64,000 nucleotides of DNA from Butyricimonas muris (GCF_046365375.1 NZ_JBKEIT010000008.1:62001-126000); one strand, 5' to 3'. Positions 43,241-52,338 are shown, counted from the first letter of the stretch. Notes: a model not told the origin generated them from the sequence alone. A program made the numbers and translations.

Positions 43241-44062
43241 ATGAATGTAAGATGGTTAATTGTCTTGTGTCTGTCGGTGGTCGGGGCGGCATGTGTACAT
43301 ACGATAGATGCGGAGGTGGAAAGTATACCTCGGGAAATTCATTTTAAAGTTCAGGCTTCAGCGCTTGCCCGTTCCAGCAAAGAGGTGTTCGCCGTGGGAG
43401 ATTCTATCGGGATTTACGCGGTGAAACGTACGGAGGACGGGATTTCGGCGATACCCGCTCAAACAGGTAATCAAGCGCATAATGCTAAATGGGTAAAAAC
43501 GGAGGACGGTTGGCAACCGGCTTCCCCGATAGATAAGGTACTTTGGAGTCAAGATAATGCACCCCTTGATTTTTATGCTTATTACCCGTATCAAAGAGAG
43601 GCTTTTGACCCTGCTGCAATAAATGTTCGTGTACATTCGAAACAAAACTCGGAGGTGGCTGTTGAGGAATCGGATGTCTTGCGTGCGGCAAATACCCGAG
43701 GATTGAGCGAAGGTGACGTGGAGCTTCAGTTTGAGCATATATTTTCTTTGGTTGAGGTGAAACTGGTGGGAGATAGAATCGTGGCAGGTTCTCCCGTGAA
43801 GGTAACCGCTAGTGAGATAGCGACTAATATGCAACTTAATTTAGGGACAGGGGAACTGTTTCCCTTGACGATGGGAAGCGTGGCGTTGTATTGTGCCGAT
43901 TCGGAGCAAATGTTGTATAAAGCAATACTTCCTCCTCAGCAAGTGGAAGAAGGGTGTGCGTTTTTGCAATGTGAATTTGACGGTGTCACGTGTATATATC
44001 GTTCTCCCGGGATAAAATTGGAACCGGCTTGTTTGCAGGAATTTGAAATTGAAGTGAAATAA
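43241..44062 (+). CDS. Fimbrillin-family (Mfa1-like) lipoprotein (locus C)
   Basis: 273 residues; lipobox GAAC near residue 18. Typical fimbrillin (Mfa-like) features: REIHFKVQASALARSSKEVF followed by FAVGDSIGIYAVKR, then VLWSQDNAPLDFYAYYPYQ and VELQFEHIFSLVEVKLVGD. It begins 11 bases after the TlpA stop. Fimbrillin-like proteins are normally surface or pilus-associated; inside a SusCD operon it may act as a surface binding subunit. Family call is good, role is inferred. Confidence 0.8.
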   Translation: MNVRWLIVLCLSVVGAACVHTIDAEVESIPREIHFKVQASALARSSKEVFAVGDSIGIYAVKRTEDGISAIPAQTGNQAHNAKWVKTEDGWQPASPIDKVLWSQDNAPLDFYAYYPYQREAFDPAAINVRVHSKQNSEVAVEESDVLRAANTRGLSEGDVELQFEHIFSLVEVKLVGDRIVAGSPVKVTASEIATNMQLNLGTGELFPLTMGSVALYCADSEQMLYKAILPPQQVEEGCAFLQCEFDGVTCIYRSPGIKLEPACLQEFEIEVK

Positions 44063-44090
44063 GGGTTGTAAGTAAAGTTCAGATAATAAA

Positions 44091-45602
44091 ATGAAACGAC
44101 AATATTATATATGGCTTTCCATGTTATTCTGTTTGTGGTTCGTGGAAGGATGTAATGATGATGATAGCACGGGTAATGATACTTCAGGAGCCGAACTTCA
44201 TCTGTCAGCCTTGATAGACGGGGTGACGGTGGAGGAAACTGCTTATCGGTTTCAAGGAGGGCAGGAAGTAGGTATTTGGTTATCAACTACCGATGTTTCT
44301 GGAAAATTGGCTAATGCCGATGGGGTACATAACATGCGTTTTTCTCAAAGTGCGGGAGGTTTGGTTGCCGAACCTCGTGCCACTTGGAACAATCGTTCAA
44401 CAATTAACGTGTACGCTTACGCTCCGTATGACCGGGAGGCTCAAGATGCGCCTCATGCTTATCCTTTTCAGCTTAATTTGCGGCAAGATACCGTTTCGTT
44501 GACTCCGGATGGGAATCGGCAAAGTGATTTTTTATGGACGAAACATGCGGCAACTTACACGAGTGAACCGCTTTTGTTGTCATTTCACCACTTGATGAGT
44601 AAAATAATCCTGCACGTGAAAAGTAATACTTCCATGCCCGGGAGTTTGATAGGTGGGCAACTATCCGTTTGCAATACTCAAACCGCTGCCAATATAGATT
44701 TGGGAACGGGAACCGTATCTCCGGTAGGAGCAAAAGGTAATGTTGTCGCCCGGGAGCTTCAAGATATACCGAACGGGTATGAAATGGCCCGGGAGGTTAT
44801 TATCGTGCCCCAGACGATACATGTCGGAGAACAATTTTTGGATATCTTTACGCTCGGTAATTATTCTTGTGTTTGGAATGCGGACAAGGAGTTGGTTTTT
44901 GAATCCGGTAAACAGATTGTCATGGAGGTCGTGATTGACGAGGGAGAGTGTCATGTTCGGATAAAGGATATTTCTCCTTGGAAAGAGGGACAATCTCCAA
45001 TCTTGGGCGAGGCTGTCGAAGATCTGCCAACATTTAAAGTGCTCGATTTTTATGACCGCCATGGAATACAGGGAATTGTTATCGACGTGGACGAAACGGG
45101 AACACACGGGTGGATTGTTTCCATGGATGAAGTTGAATTGGCTTGGGGAACAGCTCCTATGGGCACTTACTTCCCGAGCGCATACGATAGAGATAATGCT
45201 CAAGCTAATTTGAATGCAGTTTTGGCGGTAGATCCTGATTTAAAGAATTATCCCGCTATGAAATGGTGTAATGATAAGAACGTGGATGGGGTAACTGGTT
45301 GGGTGCTTCCAGCTCATAACGTGGTAAAAAAATTCGCACGATTAATTAGTAATCCGGATACATGGGCGCAATTTAATCAAGCAATTAGGAATTCTTCTGT
45401 CGCTAATTCGTCCCCGGTAAACATAGATTGGAATAGTTGGAATGATTATTATTATGCTTCATCTACACTGTCTATGACTGATAATGTGAGGAATGCGGGA
45501 TGTTCAATGACGAATAATTATTGGTATGGTACTTGTTATGTCGATGCTAATCTTCTTCCTCAGGAAGCAATATTCTATGTCAGGGCATTTCGGGAGTTTT
45601 GA
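44091..45602 (+). CDS. Fimbrillin-like lipoprotein with C-terminal DUF1566/FISUMP-like domain (locus C)
   Basis: 503 residues; lipobox VEGC then NDDDSTG. The first ~300 residues repeat the fimbrillin pattern of the previous gene (RFQGGQEVGIWLS, INVYAYAPYDREA, LLLSFHHLMSKIILHV, IVPQTIHVGEQFLDI). The last ~190 residues (GTHGWIVSMDEVELAWGTAP; NVDGVTGWVLPAHNVVKKFA; YYYASSTLSMTDNVRNAG; IFYVRAFREF) look like the DUF1566/FISUMP group of Cys- and Trp-rich surface domains. It is the last gene of locus C. The tandem pair probably arose by duplication. Confidence 0.75.
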   Translation: MKRQYYIWLSMLFCLWFVEGCNDDDSTGNDTSGAELHLSALIDGVTVEETAYRFQGGQEVGIWLSTTDVSGKLANADGVHNMRFSQSAGGLVAEPRATWNNRSTINVYAYAPYDREAQDAPHAYPFQLNLRQDTVSLTPDGNRQSDFLWTKHAATYTSEPLLLSFHHLMSKIILHVKSNTSMPGSLIGGQLSVCNTQTAANIDLGTGTVSPVGAKGNVVARELQDIPNGYEMAREVIIVPQTIHVGEQFLDIFTLGNYSCVWNADKELVFESGKQIVMEVVIDEGECHVRIKDISPWKEGQSPILGEAVEDLPTFKVLDFYDRHGIQGIVIDVDETGTHGWIVSMDEVELAWGTAPMGTYFPSAYDRDNAQANLNAVLAVDPDLKNYPAMKWCNDKNVDGVTGWVLPAHNVVKKFARLISNPDTWAQFNQAIRNSSVANSSPVNIDWNSWNDYYYASSTLSMTDNVRNAGCSMTNNYWYGTCYVDANLLPQEAIFYVRAFREF

Positions 45603-45644
45603 AATAGAATGTGATTAGTCCTTGGTGGCTTATTTATGTGGATG

Positions 45645-45693
45645 CGTTGTCATTTTCTGGAATTGTTGCATTTGATTTCTGGAAATGACAACG
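45645..45693 (+). terminator. Inverted repeat after locus C, probable terminator
   Basis: CGTTGTCATTT (45645-45655) pairs with AAATGACAACG (45683-45693) over 11 bp, with a 27-base loop, followed by TGTTTTG. It lies 42 bases after the last gene of locus C. The copies of TTTCTGGAA flanking the loop make alternative pairings possible. Confidence 0.6.
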
Positions 45694-45761
45694 TGTTTTG
45701 TTATGGATACGGGTAGTAATATCTTTTTATGGACCGAATATGTTTAATGATTGAAAGGTTG

Positions 45762-45769
45762 TAACTTTG
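45762..45769 (+). promoter_or_regulatory. -7 element TAACTTTG upstream of the AAA/nuclease gene
   Basis: TAACTTTG matches TAnnTTTG and ends 21 bases before the ATG at 45791; no good -33 TTTG at 19-21 bases. Confidence 0.45.
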
Positions 45770-45790
45770 TGATGATTAAAATATCAGGTT

Positions 45791-46444
45791 ATGGCAACGA
45801 AGAAACTTCCTTATGGTTTAAGTGATTTCCGTTTATTGCAAACGGATGATTATTATTACGTGGACAAAACTCGTTTTATCGAGGAGGTGGAGAATTCTCC
45901 TCGATTTTTATTTATGATACGTCCTCGTCGTTTCGGGAAGTCGTTGTGGTTGTCGATACTGGAAAGTTATTATGACGTGGCGTTCGAGGAGTTGTTCGGG
46001 AAATATTACATCGGGCAACACCCGACACCGGAGCGGAATAAATATTTGATATTGAGTTTTAATTTTGCCGGAGTGAGCCCGGATATCGATCGTTTGGAAC
46101 AATCTTTCTGGGGGCATTTGGATCTTACTATTTGGTCGGAGCAAGAATTGGGAAAGGGATATTGCGACCTGTGGATGGCGCCGAACTTGGTGAATCATCC
46201 CGGAATGAAGTACAGTTACATGGTGGAGTTCAAGTATCTAAAGCATGGAGCCACAGACCAAGAAGTTGCCAATAAACTGGAAGAGGCAAAAGAGCAATTG
46301 CGCCGATATGCCGATGACAAAAAAATAAAAGCCCAAGCCGGACTCACGGAAATACGTTATATCGCTGTCGTTTACCGGGCTTGGGAATTGGTTAAGTTGG
46401 AAGAGGTTTCTATGGCAAATACCGATACCCCGTGTGGTTGTTAA
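45791..46444 (+). CDS. AAA-ATPase-like/PD-(D/E)XK nuclease protein with large internal deletion
   Basis: 217 residues. The N terminus is that of the Bacteroidota AAA-ATPase-like family (PF09820): KLPYGLSDFRLLQTDDYYYV, DKTRFIEEV and the P-loop-like RPRRFGKSLWLSILESYY. After DIDRLEQSFWGHLDL the sequence jumps straight to the C-terminal nuclease-like region (TIWSEQELGKGYCDLWMAPN, then YMVEFKYLK with the ExK motif, then EIRYIAVVYRAWELVKLEEV). Full-length members are over 500 residues, so roughly 300 residues seem to be missing in frame at about nucleotide 46,100. Its 3' end overlaps the convergent beta-galactosidase gene by 35 bases. It is probably a non-functional remnant, although the frame is open and a promoter element precedes it. 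Confidence 0.7.
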   Translation: MATKKLPYGLSDFRLLQTDDYYYVDKTRFIEEVENSPRFLFMIRPRRFGKSLWLSILESYYDVAFEELFGKYYIGQHPTPERNKYLILSFNFAGVSPDIDRLEQSFWGHLDLTIWSEQELGKGYCDLWMAPNLVNHPGMKYSYMVEFKYLKHGATDQEVANKLEEAKEQLRRYADDKKIKAQAGLTEIRYIAVVYRAWELVKLEEVSMANTDTPCGC

Positions 46445-49400
46445 TTTCAGAGTTATTGTTGATCGGGATGATCATAACACTCCAATAGTAATCACGGTTC
46501 GCAGAGAGCGTGTACCGCGGGTAGGGTCGGGAACCCCAACTATCGTCGCCCGCGACACCCATCATCCGGTGGTCAAGACATACTTCCACGAAGTTACGGG
46601 GGAGGATCTCGTTGACATGGGTTTGCTTGGGTTTGCGGTTTTGTGCCATTAACGGATCATGGGATTCGTCTTTCGTGAAGTTTTGCCATTGGTAAGGGCT
46701 GGTGGATTCTTCACTATCGAAGTCCTCTATCCGATTGCGGGATACGTTAAATTCCATTAGATTCGAATCGGCTACAAAGAGGAGTCCTTTACCTGTTTTG
46801 TCTGTTAGGGCTAACCAACGGACATCTGTTTTGTGCCCGTTCTCCTGCGGACGAACGTAAGGCACGTACTGTTGCTCGGCGGTACTCTTGTAATGTTCGA
46901 CGAGTGTCCCATGGTTGCGGTCGCGATAGTTCTCCTCGGGACCTCGTCCGAAATATTCCATTTGGTTGAGGTCTGACGGGACACGGAAGCGTGTACCTAT
47001 TCTGGGTATTTCCGGGGCATTGGGATTAGCTTCCAGATGACAGGCCACGTTCAGGTAACCGGAGGGATAAATCGTGTAGGACACGTGGTAACGGGTGTTA
47101 CTTTCCTGCAACCGATACGTGATTGTCAGATTCGTACTTATTGTCGAGGCAGAAGTCCGGATTCCGGCGATTTTAAAATTCTTGCCGGCTTGTTTCCACG
47201 CTTGCAGGCGATGGGGCATACCGTTGCCGTAGTCATTATCGGTGGCTCCCCGCCAGAAGTTGGGTTGGAAGCCGAAATCATCCGCTATATACTGTACGCC
47301 TTTCACCCGGTAAGAAGTAACGTACCCTTTTTGCTTGTGGAAGACAAATTCCATGTCCGGGTTGGAAATACGAATTTCCGGTCCGTTCTCTTCCATGGAA
47401 AGCACTGGTTCCGGGGCGGCTTGATAAACGGGTTTAGGTGTCGTTACCGGGATTTGGAATTGTTCGGAAGCCACGATGTAGCCCGCGGGAGCGAATAAGG
47501 CGGGCTTTTTGGTTTTCACGTGTAGATTCAAGAAATATTCCACGCCGGGTTTTATCTTTAGATTCCTAAGCGGGATGGTTACTTGACGGTCTTTACCCGG
47601 AGCGATATTTTGCGAGGGAAGAGTTCCCGAATGTAGAATTTCCGTGTCGCCGATCAACGTGTATTCAATGGCGAACTGGTTGAGGTTGGTGAAGTCATAA
47701 CGGTTTTCTATTTTCACGACGCCTTTGCTGATATCGACCGCCTGAAACCAAACGTACTGATAGGCTTTTTTTACTTCCGTGAGTCCGGGGTGCGGTTCCC
47801 GGTCGGGACCGACAAGACCGTTACACAGGAAATTGCCGTCGGATGGAGCGTCTTTCCCGAAATCTCCCCCGTAAGCCCAGAATGGTGTACCGTTCTCATC
47901 TTTCACGAGTATGCCTTGGTCTATCCAGTCCCAGATAAATCCGCCTTGGAGATTGGGATAGCGATAGATCACGTTCCATAAATCCATGAAGTTTCCGGTA
48001 CTATTGCCCATGGCGTGAGCGTATTCGGACATGATATACGGTCGGTCTGTTTGTGAATTACCCCACCGTTCGAGAGCGTCGGCACCCGGGTACTGGGGAC
48101 AATAAATATCCGTGTTCCACTCGAATCCGGCCCGTTCGTATTGTATCGGGCGAGAAGTATCCTGTGCTTTCAACCAATTGTAAGTCACGTAGAAATTGTA
48201 CCCGTTCCCGGCTTCGTTACCGAGAGACCAGAATGTGATACAGGGATAGTTTTTGTTTGTTTCGTACATGTTCACGGTGCGATCCATGTGGGCATTCAGC
48301 CAGCGTGGGTTATTACCGAGTGTGCGACCTTTGCGAAGGTCATATCCCATGCCGTGGGATTCGATATTCGCCTCGTTGCACACGTAGAAACCGTACTCGT
48401 TACAGAGTTCATAGAAACGACGTTGTTGAGGGTAATGACAACAACGGATAGCATTGATATTATGGCGTTTCATCGTTTTGAAATCTTTTCGCATATCGGC
48501 TTCGCCGAGTACATGCCCCGTGTGTTCGTTATGCTCGTGGTAATTGACACCTTTGATGAGTACGGGACGCCCGTTCACGAGGAATTGGTTGCCCCGGATT
48601 TCAAATTTGCGGAATCCGACCCGAAAAGGAATAATTTCGGTTTGTTTGCCCGATTGTTCGATTTGAATAAAAAGTTGGTAGAGATGGGGTGTTTCCGCTG
48701 TCCATGCCTCTACTTGTGGAATCGTGGTGTCGAAATGAACACGGGCGATAGAATCGACGTTGACTATTTTCTGCCCTTCCGCTACTCGTGTACCCGACGG
48801 ACTTTCCAATTGATAACGCACGGTGATTTGTCCCGGTTGTTTCGGATTTTTGTTTACCAAGGTTAGGTCAAGCCCGAAAAGTCCATTGGTATAACTGCTG
48901 TCCAAGTCCTGTCGGATGGAGAAATCCCAAGGATGAACGGGAGATTGCGCGAAGAGATAGACATCTCTTTCAATCCCGCTGATACGCCAGAAATCCTGAC
49001 ATTCAAGATAACTGCCCGTTGACCAGCGATAGACTTCAAGAGCGATCAGATTCTGTCCCGGTTTCAAGTAACGGGTGATATTGTATTCCACGGGATCTTT
49101 GGAATCTTCGTTATATCCCACTTTTGTCCCGTTCACGTAAAGGTAACAACCGGACTTCACCGCCCCGATGTGCAGGAATATTTCTTTCCCGTCCCATTGT
49201 TCCGGCAATTCGAAGTATTTGCGATATGATCCTACCGGATTTTCTTCCGGCAGAAGTGGCGGTTGCGGGTTGCGGGGGCAAAACTCGTACGGGTGATTCG
49301 TATACAAGGCGACCCCGTACCCGTTGACTTCCCAGTTTGCCGGAACCTCGATTTCTTCCCAACCGGAATCATTAAAATCCGTTTTGTAAAAATTTATCGG

Positions 49401-49640
49401 GCGTTTCTTGTAGGTAGAAACCCAGAGGAATTTCCATTTACCGTTCAAAGACTTGTAGTCTGCGGAAGCCTTGAAATCGTTATCTCGGGCTTTGTCAATA
49501 TCCCCGTAAGTCATAAACGGGGTTCTCGGGTATTCTTTCCCGACAAAAGGGATCGTTTCGTCCTGCCATTCCGGCTTGTCCTGCATATAGGCTGTAAGAC
49601 AAATGAAACAACAAAGAATAGTGAAGAATAGTCTTTTCAT
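46410..49640 (-). CDS. Secreted glycoside hydrolase family 2 beta-galactosidase
   Basis: 1076 residues from the ATG at 49640, with signal peptide MKRLFFTILCCFICLTAYMQ. GH2 layout: sugar-binding domain (FPxTxx-like start, DSGWEEIEVPANWEVNGYG, YNEDSKDPVEYNIT), Ig-like domain, TIM barrel with FEIRGNQFLVNGRPVLIKGV and NINAIRCCHYPQ, acid/base Glu in FWSLGNEAGNG, nucleophile Glu in YIMSEYAHAMGNS, and a Bgal small-chain C-terminal domain (NFWRGATDNDYGNG, EYFGRGPEENYRDR). All LacZ-type catalytic motifs are intact. It should cleave terminal beta-galactosides outside the cytoplasm. It stands alone, not within a SusCD operon. The last ~16 residues after WSVMIIPI look non-conserved and overlap the AAA/nuclease gene. 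Confidence 0.95.
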   Translation of the reverse strand: MKRLFFTILCCFICLTAYMQDKPEWQDETIPFVGKEYPRTPFMTYGDIDKARDNDFKASADYKSLNGKWKFLWVSTYKKRPINFYKTDFNDSGWEEIEVPANWEVNGYGVALYTNHPYEFCPRNPQPPLLPEENPVGSYRKYFELPEQWDGKEIFLHIGAVKSGCYLYVNGTKVGYNEDSKDPVEYNITRYLKPGQNLIALEVYRWSTGSYLECQDFWRISGIERDVYLFAQSPVHPWDFSIRQDLDSSYTNGLFGLDLTLVNKNPKQPGQITVRYQLESPSGTRVAEGQKIVNVDSIARVHFDTTIPQVEAWTAETPHLYQLFIQIEQSGKQTEIIPFRVGFRKFEIRGNQFLVNGRPVLIKGVNYHEHNEHTGHVLGEADMRKDFKTMKRHNINAIRCCHYPQQRRFYELCNEYGFYVCNEANIESHGMGYDLRKGRTLGNNPRWLNAHMDRTVNMYETNKNYPCITFWSLGNEAGNGYNFYVTYNWLKAQDTSRPIQYERAGFEWNTDIYCPQYPGADALERWGNSQTDRPYIMSEYAHAMGNSTGNFMDLWNVIYRYPNLQGGFIWDWIDQGILVKDENGTPFWAYGGDFGKDAPSDGNFLCNGLVGPDREPHPGLTEVKKAYQYVWFQAVDISKGVVKIENRYDFTNLNQFAIEYTLIGDTEILHSGTLPSQNIAPGKDRQVTIPLRNLKIKPGVEYFLNLHVKTKKPALFAPAGYIVASEQFQIPVTTPKPVYQAAPEPVLSMEENGPEIRISNPDMEFVFHKQKGYVTSYRVKGVQYIADDFGFQPNFWRGATDNDYGNGMPHRLQAWKQAGKNFKIAGIRTSASTISTNLTITYRLQESNTRYHVSYTIYPSGYLNVACHLEANPNAPEIPRIGTRFRVPSDLNQMEYFGRGPEENYRDRNHGTLVEHYKSTAEQQYVPYVRPQENGHKTDVRWLALTDKTGKGLLFVADSNLMEFNVSRNRIEDFDSEESTSPYQWQNFTKDESHDPLMAQNRKPKQTHVNEILPRNFVEVCLDHRMMGVAGDDSWGSRPYPRYTLSANRDYYWSVMIIPINNNSEINNHTGYRYLP

Positions 49641-49662
49641 CTTTCGTGTGGTTTGTAGGTTA

Positions 49663-49693
49663 CAAATGTAAAGATAGTACATTTTTGTTAAAA
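49663..49693 (-). promoter_or_regulatory. Promoter of the beta-galactosidase gene
   Basis: On the minus strand TTTT (49690-49693) and TACATTTG (49663-49670) are spaced by 19 bases; the -7 element is a full match to TAnnTTTG. It ends 23 bases before the start codon at 49640. Confidence 0.6.
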
Positions 49694-49736
49694 GATGACA
49701 CGAAGGATGTAAAGTCGTAAGATTTTTAATAATATA

Positions 49737-49772
49737 CCCCTTCATCTCTCCTTTGTACGGGGGATGAAGGGG
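49737..49772 (-). terminator. Terminator downstream of the DUF4251 gene
   Basis: CCCCTTCATC (49737-49746) pairs perfectly with GATGAAGGGG (49763-49772). Read on the minus strand it follows the DUF4251 stop by 24 bases and is followed by an AT-rich tail (TATATTATTAAAAAT). Confidence 0.75.
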
Positions 49773-49796
49773 CGTGGTTGTATCTGAACGTATGCA

Positions 49797-50372
49797 CTAA
49801 CGTTTAATCCCTTCAAAAATACTTGCTTTTTCCTGTGGCAAAAGTTTGCCCATCATTGTAAGGGTATTTGAATTGAAGGAGGGCGAAATCCTTGCCGAAA
49901 CGTTATTAGAGCTTGGAGAGAGAGAAATAGTCACGTATGCGGAAATACTCACTCCTTGGACATAAAAACTATAAATAACGCTTCCGTTCTTGTCCGTTTT
50001 CATTTTGACGTCCGATACATTTCCTTCGACAGTGAAACCGCCTAATCCGTTTTGAAGCGGACGGGGGGTATCGAAACTTACTTGCACGGTAGCTTTTTTA
50101 TTTGCCATAGAAATGAAATTTCTCGTGGCACTTACACTTGTTGATCTACCTCTTTTGAAGATCAAATGGTGGGCTTCCAGTACAAAATTATTGTTTTCCA
50201 GAGCCCGGATCGCTTCCTTGTACAATCGTTCATTTTCTTTTTGTTGAGCGATTTTACGTTCTTGTCTGGTTAGTTTGCGTTGCTCTTTAGCCGTCATGTT
50301 TTGTGCGGTTAGCGACGCGAAGGTGCCTAGCACGAGGGCCAGCATCATGAATAATGTAGTGATGTGTCTCAT
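49797..50372 (-). CDS. Secreted DUF4251-family protein
   Basis: 191 residues from the ATG at 50372; signal peptide MRHITTLFMMLALVLGTFAS...TAQ. A charged helical stretch (KEQRKLTRQERKIAQQKENE) precedes a beta-rich domain (NFVLEAHHLIFKRGRSTSV; NGLGGFTVEGNVSDVKMKTD; SFYVQGVSISAYVTISLSPS). This is the layout of DUF4251 proteins, common Bacteroidota envelope proteins of unknown function. It is monocistronic, with its own terminator, and divergent from the PHP-domain gene. Confidence 0.8.
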   Translation of the reverse strand: MRHITTLFMMLALVLGTFASLTAQNMTAKEQRKLTRQERKIAQQKENERLYKEAIRALENNNFVLEAHHLIFKRGRSTSVSATRNFISMANKKATVQVSFDTPRPLQNGLGGFTVEGNVSDVKMKTDKNGSVIYSFYVQGVSISAYVTISLSPSSNNVSARISPSFNSNTLTMMGKLLPQEKASIFEGIKR

Positions 50373-50503
50373 AATATAGTGTATTTTGAGATTTTTACGT
50401 GAAAGAAACAAGAAAGTTATTCCCCTGCACCCGGGAAAACCTGTTACGAGAGGGCGTTACTATTTCTTCATTATTCTGAAATCTATTGGTAACATCGGGT
50501 ACA

Positions 50504-50511
50504 TACATTTG
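50504..50511 (+). promoter_or_regulatory. -7 element TACATTTG for the PHP-domain gene
   Basis: TACATTTG fits TAnnTTTG and lies 34 bases before the ATG at 50546. No consensus -33 at 19-21 bases. Confidence 0.45.
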
Positions 50512-50545
50512 TGACGCAAAATTTAATCAATGAAACTTTGAAAAC

Positions 50546-52162
50546 ATGAAAAACAATTTATTATTATCACTTGCGCTCGTTGTAGCTTTATTCTCGGCTT
50601 GTAATGAAAACTCCGATCCGGAAATCGGAGGTGGAGGCAATGAAGAAGAAAAACCGGTATTCGGAACGTATCTGACAGGAGATTTTCACCAACACACGGC
50701 TTACTCGGATGGTACGAATCCAATTAAATTTGTCTATTCTCAAGCTAAAAAATATGACCTTGATTTCTCCGTGAATAGTGAACACGGGGGTGCTTTCGGG
50801 GGTGATGCCAGTGAGGGGGATTTCGAGGGAGAATGTCCGAGATGGAGTGAAACAACCGTATTTAAAGGGGATGCAAACGGCAGAAACATGTGGCGTTGGC
50901 AATCGATAAAAGATTATAGTTGGTTACAGACAAAGGCTTTCGGGGATGCAAACAAAGATATGATTATCATGCAAGGTTTGGAATGGAACCCCGCGGGACA
51001 CGAACATGCGAGTACGTGCATTATCACGGGACAATTTGATGGTCCCGATGCTTCGAGAAATGCTGATGCGATGGCACAGTTTGAATATATGTTTGATAAC
51101 AATGACAAGGATCAGACTGGCGGCAATGAATACGGTTGGGTTAAGTCCTCGAAAGCAGGTCACGAAAAAACAATGGAAGCCGCGGCTTGGTTGCAGGCTA
51201 ATCACCGGAAAACAAGTTGGATAGTACCTGCACACCCGGAACGCCAGAACAAATGGTCTATATCCGATTTCCGGGATTTGAATGATGTCGCACCGGATGT
51301 ATTTGTTGCTTTTGAAAGTACTCCGGGGCATCAAGCATCCGCGAACCGTGGAGGAATAGGTAATTCATCTTCATTCAAAAAGAGTTATACTTACGGCGGT
51401 ACCGGTATCATGGCAGCACAAGTCGGAGGACTCTGGGATGCGATGTTGTCCGAAGGGCGGAATTTTTGGTTAGTTGCCAATTCCGATTTTCATAAGCATG
51501 TCAGTAAGGGGGCGGATGATTTTTATCCCGGTGAATACCAGAAAACATATGTGTCTGTCAAAGAAAAAACGGCACAAGGTATTGTTGACGGTCTTCGCTC
51601 CGGTAATATATTTACGGTTCATGGTGATCTGATTGATAAACTTGAATTTTCTATCGGCTCGGCAACCATGGGACAAACGTATACTGCAAAAACAGAAAAA
51701 ATCAAGATTAGTATTGTTGTTCGGGACCCTGAAACAAACAATAATAACATGTACACGTCGCTGACAAATCCAAAACTTGATCATATCGATTTAATCGCCG
51801 GCGAAATGCGTTCTAAAATAACTAAAGGTTCTGCGGAATACAGTATCGACAATTACGATAAAACGAAAGTTATCGCTCGTTTCGATGCAGTCGGTGGTGT
51901 AACTGACGCGAATGGTATCGTGAGCCAGAAATGGACAACCCGAGAAGGGGGAGTTAAAGTGATCGAGTACGAGGTGGAACTTACCAAGGATACGTATTTT
52001 AGGTTACGCGGAACAAATCATGGCTTGAATAAAGCAGGTGAAACCGATGCTAACGGAAATCCGTTAGTCGATACTCCCACGGCAAATAATGAAGCCGCGG
52101 CAAAAGTCTCTTTCGAGGATTTATGGTTTTACTCGAATCCTATCTTCGTGAAGAAAAATTAA
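50546..52162 (+). CDS. PHP-domain metallophosphoesterase-like lipoprotein
   Basis: 538 residues; lipobox FSAC (Cys19) then NENSDPEIGGGGNEEE. A PHP-type metal site is visible in order: TGDFHQHTAYSDGTNP (HxH), VNSEHGG, GLEWNPAGHEHAS, WIVPAHPERQ and NSDFHKHVSK near residue 315, so a trinuclear metal centre is likely intact. The C-terminal ~190 residues form a beta domain (IVVRDPETNNN; YEVELTKDTYFRLRGTNHGL). Exported PHP proteins of this kind are poorly characterised. Phosphoesterase or phosphonate/phosphodiester hydrolysis at the cell surface is the likely chemistry; the substrate is unknown. Confidence 0.8.
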   Translation: MKNNLLLSLALVVALFSACNENSDPEIGGGGNEEEKPVFGTYLTGDFHQHTAYSDGTNPIKFVYSQAKKYDLDFSVNSEHGGAFGGDASEGDFEGECPRWSETTVFKGDANGRNMWRWQSIKDYSWLQTKAFGDANKDMIIMQGLEWNPAGHEHASTCIITGQFDGPDASRNADAMAQFEYMFDNNDKDQTGGNEYGWVKSSKAGHEKTMEAAAWLQANHRKTSWIVPAHPERQNKWSISDFRDLNDVAPDVFVAFESTPGHQASANRGGIGNSSSFKKSYTYGGTGIMAAQVGGLWDAMLSEGRNFWLVANSDFHKHVSKGADDFYPGEYQKTYVSVKEKTAQGIVDGLRSGNIFTVHGDLIDKLEFSIGSATMGQTYTAKTEKIKISIVVRDPETNNNNMYTSLTNPKLDHIDLIAGEMRSKITKGSAEYSIDNYDKTKVIARFDAVGGVTDANGIVSQKWTTREGGVKVIEYEVELTKDTYFRLRGTNHGLNKAGETDANGNPLVDTPTANNEAAAKVSFEDLWFYSNPIFVKKN

Positions 52163-52182
52163 GTAGTTAATAATCTACAAGG

Positions 52183-52216
52183 TACCCACTTGACTTTTCT
52201 ATAGTTAGGTGGGTAT
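52183..52216 (+). terminator. Terminator after the PHP-domain gene
   Basis: TACCCAC (52183-52189) with GTGGGTA (52209-52215), 20 bases after the stop, followed by TTTACTTCC. Moderate strength. Confidence 0.6.
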
Positions 52217-52265
52217 TTACTTCCTATAAAAAAACCACCTACTTTCGTAAGTGGCTCATTTTCGG

Positions 52266-52338
52266 TGACCTCGGTGGGACTCGAACCCACGGCCCATTGA
52301 TTAAGAGTCAATTGCTCTACCAGCTGAGCTACGAAGTC
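52266..52338 (-). tRNA. tRNA-Lys (anticodon CTT)
   Basis: Read on the minus strand the 73-base sequence begins GACTTCGTAGCTCAGCTGG and folds as a full cloverleaf. The acceptor stem is GACTTCG with CGAGGTC (one G-T pair), the D arm GCTC/GAGC, and the anticodon stem ATTGA/TCAAT with loop CTCTTAA giving anticodon CTT. The T arm is GTGGG/CCCAC around TTCGAGT. The discriminator is A; CCA is not encoded. Confidence 0.95.

Noticed and set aside
48141..48866. 241-codon plus-strand open frame inside the beta-galactosidase gene
   Set aside because: It is fully antisense to conserved GH2 catalytic sequence and resembles no family.
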